From: Apostichopus japonicus
Lineage: Eukaryota > Echinodermata > Holothuroidea > Aspidochirotida > Stichopodidae
NCBI RefSeq assembly: GCF_037975245.1
Contig: NC_092576.1
Span: 2,661,501-2,725,500, forward strand
DNA length: 64,000 bases
Reading direction: 5' to 3'
The notes under the pieces are model-generated. The model searched no databases, had not been told where the DNA came from, and saw only the letters and a list, made by a program, of their open reading frames with translations. Position numbers and translations under genes: made by a program. Shown piece by piece: positions 23,050-35,074 of this stretch (the first letter of the stretch is position 1; every line of letters starts with the position of its first letter).

Positions 23050-26000
23050 CTTTCTACCTTGAATAGGTAACGGAAGAAACTCAGTCAAAATCGATATAGC
23101 CTAATTAAAGATATACAGCTCATTAATATGTAAAATAGCTCATACACTATATATATGTTTATCAACTAAACAACGTAAAAATGAACTTGAAAAAGGAGAC
23201 TAAAATATTAAAACAAACGAACTCAAACTAACTAAAAGCCACCATAATGCACTGAACAGCACGTTGGAAATCAATTATAATAATAATAGTCAAGCACTTA
23301 TTTTTAAGCGACCAAGAATGGGGAGAAGCCTGAAGAATTCAGCACTTCTATTTAAATTTGGAACTTTTTCAATTTAGAAAGTCATTTCAGATGGGACCCT
23401 AGTTTGCTCTTTGATGAAAACCCCACCTAACTATGACTCGATTAGTGATCGAACCCCAAAAACCCTCGATTGCTAAGCCCATTTCTGCAAATACCGCCGC
23501 CGTTATCCACTCGACCAAAGTAGCGGTAACATTCAAGATTCTGTAGTTTCTACTTCACAGTATTCTATAAACTGCAGCAATTCGGTCTTGATTCATTATT
23601 GAATTACCGCTTATATTTACTAGTACTTGAGCGGAATTACATTCACCTAGATCACGAATAGTATGTAAAATACTTCTTGACTGTTTCATTAAAGATCGTT
23701 AACAACATAGTATGGTCTATAACATTTACTACTGTGAGATTTATATTCCGCTTTTAGCAAATAATCGTATAGAAACATGTTTGTAAAACCCTTCTTTACC
23801 GAATTGTTTAAACAACAGAACCAATTATTGATAAAATGCTGCCACCCAAATATCCAGAATATTAAAACAGACTCACCAAACCAAGTATTTTAGTTTCCTA
23901 AGAATCCAATTTATAGTTTCAATTACAGACCACCCTGCCAATATTTAATACGTGTAAAGAAGAATCAATATGTGGCTACATAAAGCATGGCCTGGTGATC
24001 CAATGCAATAGAAAAAAAAAAAACTTTGCTCACGAGATTCAGCAAGTTCATAAGACAATGATCTACATAATGGAAATGAGGGCATTCTCTTACAAGAACT
24101 TAATCAAAATAGTGAACGGTATAACAACCGAATATTAAACGTTCTGTAATCTTAATTTGGTTATTGACTGAGCTCAAGGTCCATATTTATATATTCGTCT
24201 GATTGCTCTTCATCAGATTTTATACTTTCCCCTTCAAACAGTATGGTATAGAAGATCAAACCAATATGAGGCAAAATGTTCTTAAAGCATGATGCACATT
24301 TTATAGGGTATTAATATAAGTTCATATCATTGACATTATCAAGAAAACATCTAAAGGTAGACAATTTTACGAGGATTATAGATAGAATTATGATATTACC
24401 AGGCAACCTTTGGCCTTCGAGACCTCGATCTATAGTATGGCATAAGTGCTGTTGCAGCTCATGTGCAAATTCAGTTTGTAAAAGCAACAAATACATGAAA
24501 TAGCTAGAGCGAGATTCGACCGTTTGTATGAATTAAATGTATCAGTTATAATCACATTAAACATGAATATAATTCGGTTTGGATGTATTGACATACTGCT
24601 CCTTTAACTAATATTGCGTGTATTGTTATTTGAGCTCGCAGTGAGAATATGAAATGTTGGGACTGTAAATAAATTGTTATCTTAAAACATCAAATGGTTT
24701 GATGCTTTTGTCGGTTTGTAAACAGTGCACTCGGTAGAACAAACACCAGCAAAGTCTAAGTCCACCCAAACCGAAAATGAATAGAACCGAATAAACACAA
24801 ATTAGCATTTTATCTGCAGAAAATTAATAATTAAACACAAAAAGGGATATTCCTCTATAGTATAAGACTAATGTCACGTTAAGTTTAAAACCAAATTTAC
24901 AGTTCGGAAGATTCTACTGTTACATGATCTGATAGAGAATTTGCTGTCATGAATGCTGAATTCAAACTAAAGTAAGTTTTGTGGCAAAAAGGGATGTATG
25001 TTATAAATTTCCACATTGAATCTTTTAAATAGTATACCATTTCTTTGCCCAAACGTTTAATGAAACAGAGAAAATGATGTAGTGACATATAGAGAAAAGA
25101 AAAGAAACAAATGTGTACTGAAAATACAAACAAACTCATCTTGATTAAAAAGAAAAGCAGATGTCAGCTGAAGACCGTTTTGAAATGTGTAGTATAATTA
25201 TATTTGTATACTGTTAAAAATCACAAAAAAAACTTTTAGCTATAGACATTTCTGAGAAACAAGATATAGAAAGGTACAATAAAAGTATGTTTGCATGTTA
25301 CTGCATAATTTTATGAATCTTTATGATACATTTAAGTCATGGAAGGCCGGTGTTGAATTTCATTTTATTTTCGTCCTGCTTTATTAGTAATATTCTAAAG
25401 CATGTTACTACTTTAGATCAATCCAAATGAGTCTGTTTTTTTTTATTCATTAACAGTAAATATAACACGAATAACTAAAAATGTATCTATTCAGATATTT
25501 ATACTATATCACCAATATTTTTAACTATTACAGTAAAACAGTAACCAATAACAGGCACGAAGGTTTACGTTCAATGGGTAGATTTTTTAGAAAACAATAA
25601 TAAAACATAAAACTGTAGTTTGAAATAATTCGTGTCGTTAGTGTTGACCATTGCTTTTGATATTAATTGAGGGAATCAGCAAAAGCGAATTATCGAGGCA
25701 GGCAAAGAAGAAGTTAACATTAACATACAATTATCGTTAAAGACTACAAATGTGTAAGTTTACAATCATACTTACGAAAGAATTTAAAATCATGGATACT
25801 CTCTGTGCAATTGTTAGTTAACTCCCTTCCTATCCAATGATTACTTTGCATTTCTGAATATCTTCTTTCTGTATACTAATTCTTGCTGTTATGTTAAATC
25901 GAATTTCAACCTTTCGCATTATTGTTATCTTCATACTTGATAACATTGTTACAATAATAATAAATTAATGCTTAGAACCTGAAAAGAATGCAAGTTAAAT

Positions 26001-28766
26001 TACTTGAGACATGTCAACGCCAAATGATGTTACATGTTATATATGGACGTTATGTTGTTCACATTAAGTTAAAAGATTTTAACTTTAAAACATTTTAAAT
26101 TTACAAATTAACAACGAATTAAATTAACACATTGGTCTGGACAAAGGAAAGGACGTAGTGAATGACGACATTTGTGTCTTTATAAGATTTCCACTTTATT
26201 AAAGTGAATTTTGTGTAGATTGAAAATAGCTATCAAACTATCTACCTTACAGGATTACTGAAGAGAGGAGCATGATTCATAAACTCGAGAAATGTTCATG
26301 AGAAAATTACTTACCTAAGAGGAAAGTTGTTCACCGTGTCAGATAGAAATGTGATTATCAAAATGCATAATTGAAATCACGGCAATCTTCTCTCTTCGTT
26401 TAATTGAAGAAATAGCAATAAGGTACGTCCGGTATTCAGTGAACACTCCTTAATCAAAATGGCGACTGGCTGAATACCAGACGGCTCAGTCATCCTTACT
26501 GGTAATTGGTTGACCTCGATGTTCATATTGAAATATTCGTCAAGTTATTATTCAGCTTGTTTGTTTTCTTTTTATCAGATTTGAAGTTAGACTTTACCCT
26601 TCTTACTGGTTTTATCGCGCTATTGTTACCCAGCATTCACATCTTCTTTAAAGCAGTACATATGTTAGACTATCTTAAATTATACTTCATATATTTTGGA
26701 TAAGTAAAGGTATATCTATATACCTTCAGCATAAAATGTCAACCAAAAATGATGTATAAAAAGAAACTATGTGTAAAATTATGCTACGCATGCAGCAGCC
26801 ATATTGGTTCTCAGCTCCGAGACAGAGCGTAATCTATGATGGCATGAAGAAGTTCTGCATCGAAAATTATTCAAACTGAATTTTTGTTTCGTTTCATCAT
26901 TTTATATGAACTTGTTTTGATAAGAAATCACTAAATATGTATCAATTGTTAAAACGAAATCGATTTCTTAATTTCAATTCAAACGACTGAAGAGTCATAA
27001 CAATAATTAAAGTATATATTCGTTTATATTTCGCTCTCATATTACAGAATCCTTTAAACGAGGCCATCTCATCAATTTACACTGTTGAAATAGTCGTTGA
27101 CGCTATTTATTTGTTCGTGAAGGTTAATGAAATTTTTATCTGATACACCGATGACTGCTCGTTGTTGTGAGTTTGTATAGGCAGGTCTCATGATAGTACA
27201 ACCACTCAATGAAAGACAAAGTCCAACAAAAATTAAATGCAAACCACAGAATCTTGATAAGATAAGATATAGGGGCGATCATGATAAATAATAATATGCT
27301 GTGTGACTATGGATCATGTCTGCATTTACACAATATTATATGGTTTACTTTTGACTTTCGTATAGCAGGCAGTGCATATATGATGGTGATGATGACGTAT
27401 GGGGTATACTGGTGATCAAAACCACAATAGTTTATACAGGGTAACACCTCAATGAGTTAACTAAGGAATGTCTCTTATACACAAAGATAATATGTAGTGA
27501 ACATATTTTCATCCTTCAATCGTCACCCACATACTTATAGGTTTCAGTAAATAATAATTAGAACAACGAATAATACAGGTCCGAAGTAATTTAGACCAAT
27601 CAGTAGTTTGAAATGTCAACCGAAAACACAACACCCATTTTACATTGAAGAAGTGCAAATAGTAAAAACGTACCTTATCGGTATTGAAAGATTATAATGA
27701 CATATTTGTAGCTATCATTTCTACACCGTCAAAAGCTAGGAAAATATCATATTTAAGGTACAGGTGCCCATGGCAACTATCATCTCACAAGTCAGTACAA
27801 GTTAAGACTTAAGTACGAATATCACACTTTATTTGCTAACAAATGTTTCCTACAACAATCATCGTATTGACAAGGCCTGACGACATGGGTTTAAAGGAGC
27901 CAGGGCCAATAAGGGGTCCTGGGAAAATATTAAGGAAGCCGGGAAAGTGAGGCCCTGTGGGCTAGAGAAGCTTGTTCTCATATTCTGATATACTTCAAGG
28001 AAAATAAATAGTGTAGAACAGGAGCTAAGTGACGTTGTTTTTCCAGAGGACGGACTTGGCTTTCAATGAATTTAGTGTTGAATGTCGAAAGTTCTTCTTT
28101 AGTGTCCCTTGCGTACGCAGCAATGTATTCTTTTAATTACGATTTATAAATAAAAGATTTAGTCTTCGCGGACTTTATTTTTTCGATAGCTGTATTTTTG
28201 TTGTCCGCAAGGGTTAATAATGTGGGTGTATAATTATTCAGTTACCATATTTTGATACAACAAAGTACTACCACCAACCGTTCAGATATCTGCATGGTAT
28301 TTAAACTGTTTAAACATGACAAGCCTACATACAATGCCAGGCAAACCCAATGTGAAGAGTATCTACTTGGAATAAATACCGGCTTTAGCCTGTAACTTTT
28401 GTCAGGGGAAGTTATATAGCTCAATGGTATTGGGTTGTTCTGTATTTTATGTCCAGTTGAAAAGGCCATAGAATATGCACTATTCTAATGAATAGTATAC
28501 ATCTGTACGATGGTGGAGCATACTAGCGTGACAAGCTGTCCATGATAAGTTAAGATAATTCAAAGTGGACTCAGGAACTGTCCGTGGAAAATACTGAACA
28601 AGTTTGCGTATTGATCTGTACCTGAACACAAATAAGGCAAATGACAACATAGAAGAAATATGGGTAACTATACTGTCATAAATAGTGTATTCAAACTGTT
28701 AGGTACTGGCAAGAAAGAAACATATACAGAATTACGTTTCATGATATCCGTGCGTAAAGATATGAG
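23050..28766. other. Non-genic stretch upstream of NLR exon 1
   Basis: This is presumably the promoter region and upstream flank of the NLR gene. It contains a tRNA-derived SINE-like unit (23330-23527). A minus-strand stretch near 24411-24450 reads LQQHLCHTIDRGLEGQRLPG before a GTAATA donor-like site, but it is too weak to call. The remaining sequence is AT-rich with no recognised gene. Confidence 0.4.
23330..23527 (-). mobile_element. tRNA-derived SINE-like element
   Basis: On the minus strand, an A-box-like TGGTCGAGTGG (about 23508-23518) is followed at normal spacing by a B-box GGTTCGATCAC (23445-23455). A non-tRNA body beginning TCGAGTCATAGTTAGG and GGGGTTTTCATCAAAGAGC comes next. The head resembles a degenerate long-variable-arm (Leu/Ser-type) tRNA but cannot fold fully, so a SINE rather than a working tRNA gene is favoured. 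The 3' border is approximate. Confidence 0.5.
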
Positions 28767-29442
28767 CAGGCGCGTATCCAGGATTTTCTAACCCGGGGGG
28801 CGCGAATTACTATCTAAGCGGAGCGCCACCATCGGTTGGCGCGGAGCGTACAAGAAAATTTCTGGTTTTGATACCCCCCAGATCACCGGAAATGGCACTT
28901 CTCGGGCTTGAAAATGACCAACCAGATGTACACTTTTGCCTGAGAACCAAGTATTTCCCAAAAGTTTTTTCCATCCATAACCTTTTTGAAGATTGTCACC
29001 AGTCACACATCATGTTCGACCTCATTGCATGTAATATGGATCATTGCTTTTGTAGGTTATTCTACGTCACGGCCCACAATATCCGAAAGCCCCACTTTTC
29101 AAGGTTTTAAGCCCATTACTTGTTGAGAATTTGAAAATTCACTTTTCTCGTGAATAAAATCACTTCAAAACATACCCATGTTGCACAAAATTCAATCTAT
29201 AGACAACCAATATAGAAAAACCTCCTTGAACCCCTAACAGACAGGTGAAAATTGAACGAGTAGAGGAAAGTATGATGAAGAATGTTGGTGAGGAAATTTT
29301 GGAAAATTCCGACACAGTTAATTTATTGGTACATGTACAAATATTGCAACCTCTTATAATGGCTTTTACAAAACTTGGTTGAAGGAACAGAAAAATAGCA
29401 GATATTTCCGATATCAGGTATATCGAAACCGAACACTTCACT

Positions 29443-29876
29443 CATAGGCGTAGGTCCCGTAGGAGGCGGGGGCTGCAGCCCCCCCCCCCCCAATTGTTTT
29501 CCCATTTTTTTCGGGCACCTACTGAAAGAAAAATAAATAGCAATGAATAGCTTAAAATGATCTCCTTGGTAATTATAATAAAGTTGTAAGCTTGGCCGAC
29601 ATTACTACTGTAAAAGAGAGTTTTGACATAAATGGATCTGTATGCTTTTTCTCCATCTACATAAGACATTTGGTTGTTTACATTAGCATCCGGCGGTATA
29701 CTGTGCAACTTTGACGGACCGTGCGGTAGACGATGCCATACAATGTAATGACCGATCTTGCCTATATGATATTGGCATCGACATGCTCAATGCGCGCTTC
29801 GCGCGCGAAAAATGTTGGCTTTTTTTTCGGGCAAGTCATTACAGCCCCCAAATCCAATCTGGCTCCTACGCCTTTG
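29443..29876 (-). mobile_element. Non-autonomous hAT-like element, family 1 copy C, nested
   Basis: This 434-bp element has inverted ends CATAGGCGTAGG and CAAAGGCGTAGG and runs opposite to copies A and B. The flanks ACTTCACT and ACTACACA agree at 6 of 8 positions. The matching spot in the second family 3 copy (near 47605) is uninterrupted, which shows that this is an insertion. Non-coding. Confidence 0.8.
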
Positions 29877-30383
29877 ACTACACACATTGACAGTTTTTGA
29901 GGCTGTTCATCGTGGAACATGCATTTCAATGCTCATTGATATGATGTTATATCTGCTCTTTGCTTTACAAATTCGAAAAGGCGTGTAGCGAGTAATTGCC
30001 AAGGGAGGGCGAAGCCTGTAGGCAAACTATGAGTTGGCGCGAAGCGTACAAGAAAAATTTTGGCCGAAAATGCCTCCCAGATCGCTGGAAATGACACTTC
30101 CCAGGCCTTGTAAGTTGCATCTAAGCATTGTCTATTTTGAAATTACTAGCGATGTCATAAAGAAAATTTGCTCGGGGGGGGGGGGGCGGTCGCCCCCTTC
30201 CCGAAATGCGTTATGTTCCCCGACGACTCGGTCGAGTTCAAGTACATTAGTGAGAGAGGAAAAACGGAAACGTCAAAAATGGAGTTGTCGGGGTAAGGGG
30301 TAGGGTGAGGCGCACACCCCCTACGTAATCCTTGATCTGTCACTGGCTACCCTGTGTATATAATAGGGATCTTTCTCTTCCCG

Positions 30384-30527
30384 AGGTCTTGGCTATCTTC
30401 TACTCCCTCCTTTTCTCCTTTTTCTCTCTTTTTTCTTTTTCTTTTCCCTTCCTTCCTCTCCTCCTTTTCTTTTTTCCCCTCCTTTTCCCTTTTTTCTTCT
30501 CTTTATTTTCTCTCCTCTTTTCCTTAC
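30384..30527. repeat. Pyrimidine-rich low-complexity tract
   Basis: Almost pure C/T on the plus strand, built of CTCCTTTT-like units, within the right part of the family 3 element. Confidence 0.8.
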
Positions 30528-30575
30528 CCGGGGGGCGCGCGCCCCCAACGCCCCCCCCCCCCGGATACGCACCTG

Positions 30576-32040
30576 ATGAGAATCAAACCGTTCCACCTTT
30601 ACCAATAACATACAAATATACAAGCGGCCGTTTTCACACGAATCTTGTTTAAACGATAACAGAAATAGCACGAGTCAACTGAATTTGATCGCTTCTTCAA
30701 AAGTTATTAACGAACCTACCGTGATCAACTCATGGTACCGATATGATGCTTCATGAGATTCATGTTTCGTGGAACTAGATAGGACCGATATGATAACTTC
30801 CTATACGTTGATTTTGTTCGAGTGGGAATCCCCATTGTACATGTATGGTAGGATGTGAATTTTATTGTCAACAACATTTTGATTCAAATCATGTAGAACA
30901 AGGAGTACAGGACATAGCACATGGTAGATCTTGGGAATGCTTATCACATAATTTATATTACAGTATAACAGGAAGCAATAAAGAAGGGATGAAAATGCCA
31001 ATTCGAACAGATTAAGGGCAAAATATTCTCTGCATCATTTTGGACTTCAAATGAAAAACAAAAACAACACAAGGAAAAGTCAAAATAGATTAGTTTGCAC
31101 ACTTGTAAATATATATCTTGTATACCACTTTCCCAGGGAAGTTATTTAATTCGCAAGAACATAGCAGAAACTATTGTAGATGAGGAGCTTTGTAACGGGT
31201 ATAAGTTCATTAATTTCGTTGCTAGAATACATGTCAAACAGCGTAACACATTATAAACTGCTTTACCCAACGTAACTACCTGTAAATTCCCAGGTGCGGA
31301 TCCAAAGGGATGAGGGTCTCACCCCTTCCACCTTGTAAACGCCATACTAAATATTAATAGTTATTAGCAACCTTGCATGTAGCTTTAATATGCCCCAGAA
31401 TTTCGTTTTTATATTTTTCCCTCAAATGATAGTCGGCTTGAACGACCACAGGACCACATCCACTCTTTTGAATAAATACTGGATTCGTTTTTGATTCCTT
31501 AGACTTCACAAAGCCATTCTGTTCTTTGCAATATCCTAGATAATGTTTCTTCAACTCTTTACTTACGTCTCTGTGCCATAAAAAAATATATATTGAGTTG
31601 ATACGGATTGGCATTCAAAATATTTTCGCTGCAATTTACGTCAATAACATGATGATACCGTTACCAAGGTAATGTACACATTAAAACATGGTTACTTCTC
31701 TTGATGGGAAAATGTGAACGATCTAGTTTAAGAATGGATTTATGGTCACAAGATTATAGGCATTTTGTCAAATTTTAGAACTACAAAATTAAAACTGAAT
31801 TTTGTGGATTAAAATAATTATCATAAATATCCTACTGACATATTGAGATTCTTGAAGTACACATACCGAAGTCATTAATGTAGCAATGAATGTAGACATG
31901 AAGGCTAAAAACGTCTCTGAAACTAGAGATGGATTTGTAAGAATTGTCAATGTAATAGATACAGTACCCTAGATTGACTACAGATTTGTGCGATTCTTGT
32001 CTAAAAATGCATTAATTTGAAAAAGTCATTAGGTTACAAT
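30576..32040. other. Mostly non-genic stretch with one exon-like segment
   Basis: It holds the exon-like segment at 31372-31570 and a lone hAT-type terminus (CAGGTGCGGATCCA near 31294) with no partner end found. Nothing else is recognised. Confidence 0.4.
31372..31570 (-). CDS. Unrecognised exon-like coding segment
   Basis: This follows an acceptor-like 'TTTTTTTATGGCACAG'. The frame reads DVSKELKKHYLGYCKEQ, then SKTNPVFIQKSGCGPVVVQ and ADYHLREKYKNEILGHIKA, with a weak donor CAAG|GTTGCT (phase 2 to 0). Without that donor the frame stops at 31354. The composition is protein-like (balanced charge, a GCGPVV turn and an amphipathic helix), but I do not recognise the family. It lies upstream of, and on the same strand as, the NLR gene, and could be a 5' exon of a related gene or a relic. 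Phases do not let it join NLR exon 1 directly. Confidence 0.3.
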
Positions 32041-32381
32041 CAAGGGCGTAGGAACCGGGGGGCTGGGGGGGGGGGCGCCAGCCCCCCCAGTGAAAAATGT
32101 GGAGGGGCGGAAGTATCATTCCGCCCCCCCCCCCCGCTTCGCAAGTCAGAAAACCCCTTTTTCATTTCCAAATGAGAAAAAAAAACAATTTGGAGCACCA
32201 AATTGCATCTATGGCCAGGTGAAAATACAAAATTATGTTTACAAAATGTAGTGGGTGTTGAAGTGTGCTATATTGCACCAAATTGCATCTGAGGCCACCT
32301 GGAAACGCAAAAAAAATCCAAAGGTCGGCCATCAGTCTTCAGCCCCCCCCCCCCACTCAAAAGTACCTTCCTACGCCAATG
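32041..32381 (-). mobile_element. Non-autonomous hAT-like MITE, family 2, inverted copy
   Basis: This 341-bp element has ends CAAGGGCGTAGGAACC and CCTTCCTACGCCAATG and is flanked by an exact 8-bp duplication GTTACAAT (32033-32040 and 32382-32389). That duplication fits the nTnnnnAn target preference reported for hAT elements. Its sequence is the reverse of the copy at 16607-16967 almost throughout. It lies about 0.8 kb beyond the zinc-finger stop codon. Non-coding. Confidence 0.85.
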
Positions 32382-32509
32382 GTTACAATTGTGCGAAATT
32401 GAAATAAAGTAGTTATGTCACTGCAATAATTATGAAAATTACTTTAATGAGCAGTTATAGAGATTCTTTGTTACTAAGATGTTATCTTGTCAATGAAACA
32501 TCATTAAGA

Positions 32510-33740
32510 TTGTTTGTCGTGTCCGACTTCTCTTGAATATGTTCTCATCCGATAATTTCAGTTTGTCAGGATGAAAAGTGTCTCTTTGTCCAACTCACCA
32601 TGATAAAGATTATCTGTTGATTATTCTTCTGCGACCAATATGTCTTTATTAAGATTGTCTTTGGTAAATAACTGTTTATGATTATTGTTGGATCCAGTGT
32701 GTCATAATACAGACTGTTTACAGTGTTCAACCTTTCATAATTAAGACTGTCGGGTTAATCTAACATCTCTTGATTATCAATATCTGCTGTTTCCAACTCT
32801 TTATAATATAGATTGCCTTTAGTGTCCAAACCTGTCATCCTTAAGATCATCCAAGGAATTGTACATTTCTCGATTAACATTGTTGGTTGTGCCCAACTCG
32901 TCATAATTGAAATGATTTAGTGTCCAAACTGTCATGATTGAAATGATTTAGTGTCCAAACTGTCATGATTGAAATGATTTAGTGTCCAAACTGTCATGAT
33001 TAACTTCGTCCAATGAGTCTGATGCATCCTTATCAACATTGCTGTAGTGTCTGCAGTGTCCAACGCCTCATTTGTCTGCAGTGTCCAACTTGTTACAATT
33101 AATATTGTCCAAAGAGCCTGACGTATCTTGTTTATCATTGTTTGTTGTGCCCAACTCCTCATTTGTCTGTATTGTCCAACTTGTCATCATTAACATTGTC
33201 CAATGAGTCTAATGTGTCTTGTTTATCACTGTTTGATGTGTCCAACTCTTCATGAATTAAATTGTCTGTAGTGTCCAACTTACCATCATAATGATTGTCT
33301 AATGAATCTAATTTGTCTTGATTAAGATTGTATGCTGAGTCCAACTTGTCATGGTTTAAATTGTCTGTTGTGCCCAGCTTGTCGTCATTAACATTGTCCA
33401 AAGAGCTTGGCCCATCATCTTTATCATTGTCTGTTTTGCCCAACTTGTCTACATTAAGATTGTCAAAAGAGCTAGGCCTATCTTCTTTATCATTCTTTGT
33501 TGTGCCCAACTTTCCATGACTGCAATTGTCTGAGTTGTCCAACTTGTCATCATTAGGATCGTCCAATGAGTCTAACGTGTCTTGGCTAACATTGTTGGCT
33601 GTGTCCAACTCATCATCACTTAAATTGTCATTCCTGTCCAACCTGTCCAATGAATCCAAAGTGTCTTCATTAACATTGTCCACTGTGTCCATTCTTGTAG
33701 GACTATGATCATCATTTTTGTCAGTTATATTATCCTCTTC
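32510..33740 (-). repeat. 33/31-bp tandem array spanning the zinc-finger C-terminus and 3' flank
   Basis: Degenerate units close to the plus-strand form TTGTCCAACTTGTCATCATT run through the last 0.58 kb of the zinc-finger CDS and continue after its stop. Inside the CDS the period is 33 bp (11 codons). Beyond the stop, three nearly identical units have a 31-bp period (starts at 32920, 32951 and 32982), and the array then fades towards 32510. An AATAAA on the minus strand lies at 32645-32650. Confidence 0.8.
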
Positions 33741-35074
33741 TAACCAACCCTCTTCCTCGTTAAATACCGCAGGGTTCAACTTGATCGAATATGAATTTGC
33801 TGCATTATGAGTCCTTTTGTGTATTTCTAAATTCGAACTCCTACAAAATGTTTTTCCACAGGTTTCACATTTAAACTGTTTCTCTTTAGTGTGAACTTTT
33901 TCGTGCGATCTCAGGTTGTAGATCCTACGAAAAAACTTCCCACATTTGAGGCACTGATGTGGTTTCTCTCCAGTGTGAATTTTTTCGTGGGTTTTCAAGT
34001 GATGAGACAATTTAAATGCTTTGTCACATAATTTACACTGATAAGGTTTCTCGAGAGAATGCACTTTCTGGTGCCTTGTCAAATCTGACTTTTGAAAGAA
34101 ACATTTCTGACATTTGGTACACTGAAATGGTTTTTCGCCGCTGTGGATCTGCTGATGTTTGATTAAAACGTGTTTCTGATTGAAGGCCTTATCACAGGTC
34201 TGGCATTGGAACGGTCTTTCTGTTGAGTGATTCTTCTCATGTGATTTCCAATTACTGACCCGGTTAAAGGCCTTTTGACAAATAGTGCACTGATAAATTT
34301 TCTCTCCAGAATGTACAATCTCGTGGGTTTTTAAATGTTGCAGTAACTTGAACGACTTTGGACATAGGACACATTGAAAAGGCTTTTCTCCAGAATGGGT
34401 GCTTTCGTGTCGTGTTAAACTGTGCTTTCGGGTGAAGGACTTCTCACAGAGCGTGCAATGAAATAATTTCTCCGCAGAATGAATTCTTACATGTACTCGT
34501 AAATGGTGTACGTGTCTGAAAGCCTTCTGACAAATTTCGCATTGAAATGGCCTCTCTTCTGAATGGGACTTTTCATGTCGCTGTAGACTGTTCTTCTGGG
34601 TGAAAGATTTCTGACAGATCCCACAATGAAATGCTTTCTCGGCAGTGTGAACTACTTCGTGTACTCTCAAATGGTGCATAAGACGGAAAGCCTTCTTGCA
34701 GACTTTGCACTGATACGGTCTCTCTCCAGAGTGAATTCTCTCGTGCTTCTTCAAGTTATCACTTTTACTAAAACACTTGCCACAAGTTTTACATTGATGC
34801 AGCCTATCACTTGACTGAATATGAGTCTTCTCATGTTCTTTCAACAAAAGTTGAACACTAAAAGATTTGTAGCATTTTTTACATTGATTTGGTTTCTCCG
34901 AGGAGTAACTGTCTTCTTCACCAGTTTGTTCATCTGTAGTATGATCGCTGTCTGCTTTTTCTTCATCTCTGGGAATAAAGACTGGATGTCCATGTATATA
35001 CTTCATGTGCTTCAAAAGGTATCGATGAATTGTGAATTGATCACCGCATTCTTCGCAACAAAAGCTCTGTACAT
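33159..35074 (-). CDS. Zinc-finger gene exon 5: 14 C2H2 fingers and acidic repeat tail
   Basis: The exon starts after 'CTTGTTGAATACACAG' in phase 1 and ends at TGA. In the 724-residue product the first finger (CEEC...H-x4-H) is at about 93-114. A low-complexity acidic linker follows, then 13 more C2H2 fingers at about 151-509, most joined by TGEKP-like linkers (HSGEKPFQC, HTGEKPHQC). Tandem C2H2 arrays of this kind bind specific DNA sequences in the nucleus. From about residue 549 to the end runs an Asp/Asn/Leu-rich tail of 11-residue units like DKLDSLDNVND, encoded by a minisatellite; its role is unknown. There is no KRAB, SCAN or BTB domain. The gene cannot be named from sequence alone because such multi-finger genes are highly expanded and fast-evolving. 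Confidence 0.92.

Larger units (their letters stand above)
28767..30575 (+). mobile_element. Non-autonomous hAT-like element, family 3 copy 1, with nested insertion
   Basis: Ends are CAGGCGCGTATCCAGG and, inverted, CAGGTGCGTATCCGGG. The pentamer ATGAG lies on both sides (28762-28766 and 30576-30580), which is shorter than the usual 8-bp hAT duplication. The interior has no transposase. Most of its left two-thirds is present inverted at about 46937-48197, and a pyrimidine-rich tract near the right end has a purine-rich counterpart there. A family 1 element (29443-29876) is inserted within it. It contains direct subrepeats around GGCGCGAAGCGTACAAGAAA and CCCAGATCGCTGGAAATG. Confidence 0.7.

Noticed and set aside
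32932-33162. Separate small minus-strand gene after the zinc-finger stop
   Set aside because: It is the continuation of the tail minisatellite in another frame, with a 31-bp period that cannot hold a repeated reading frame.
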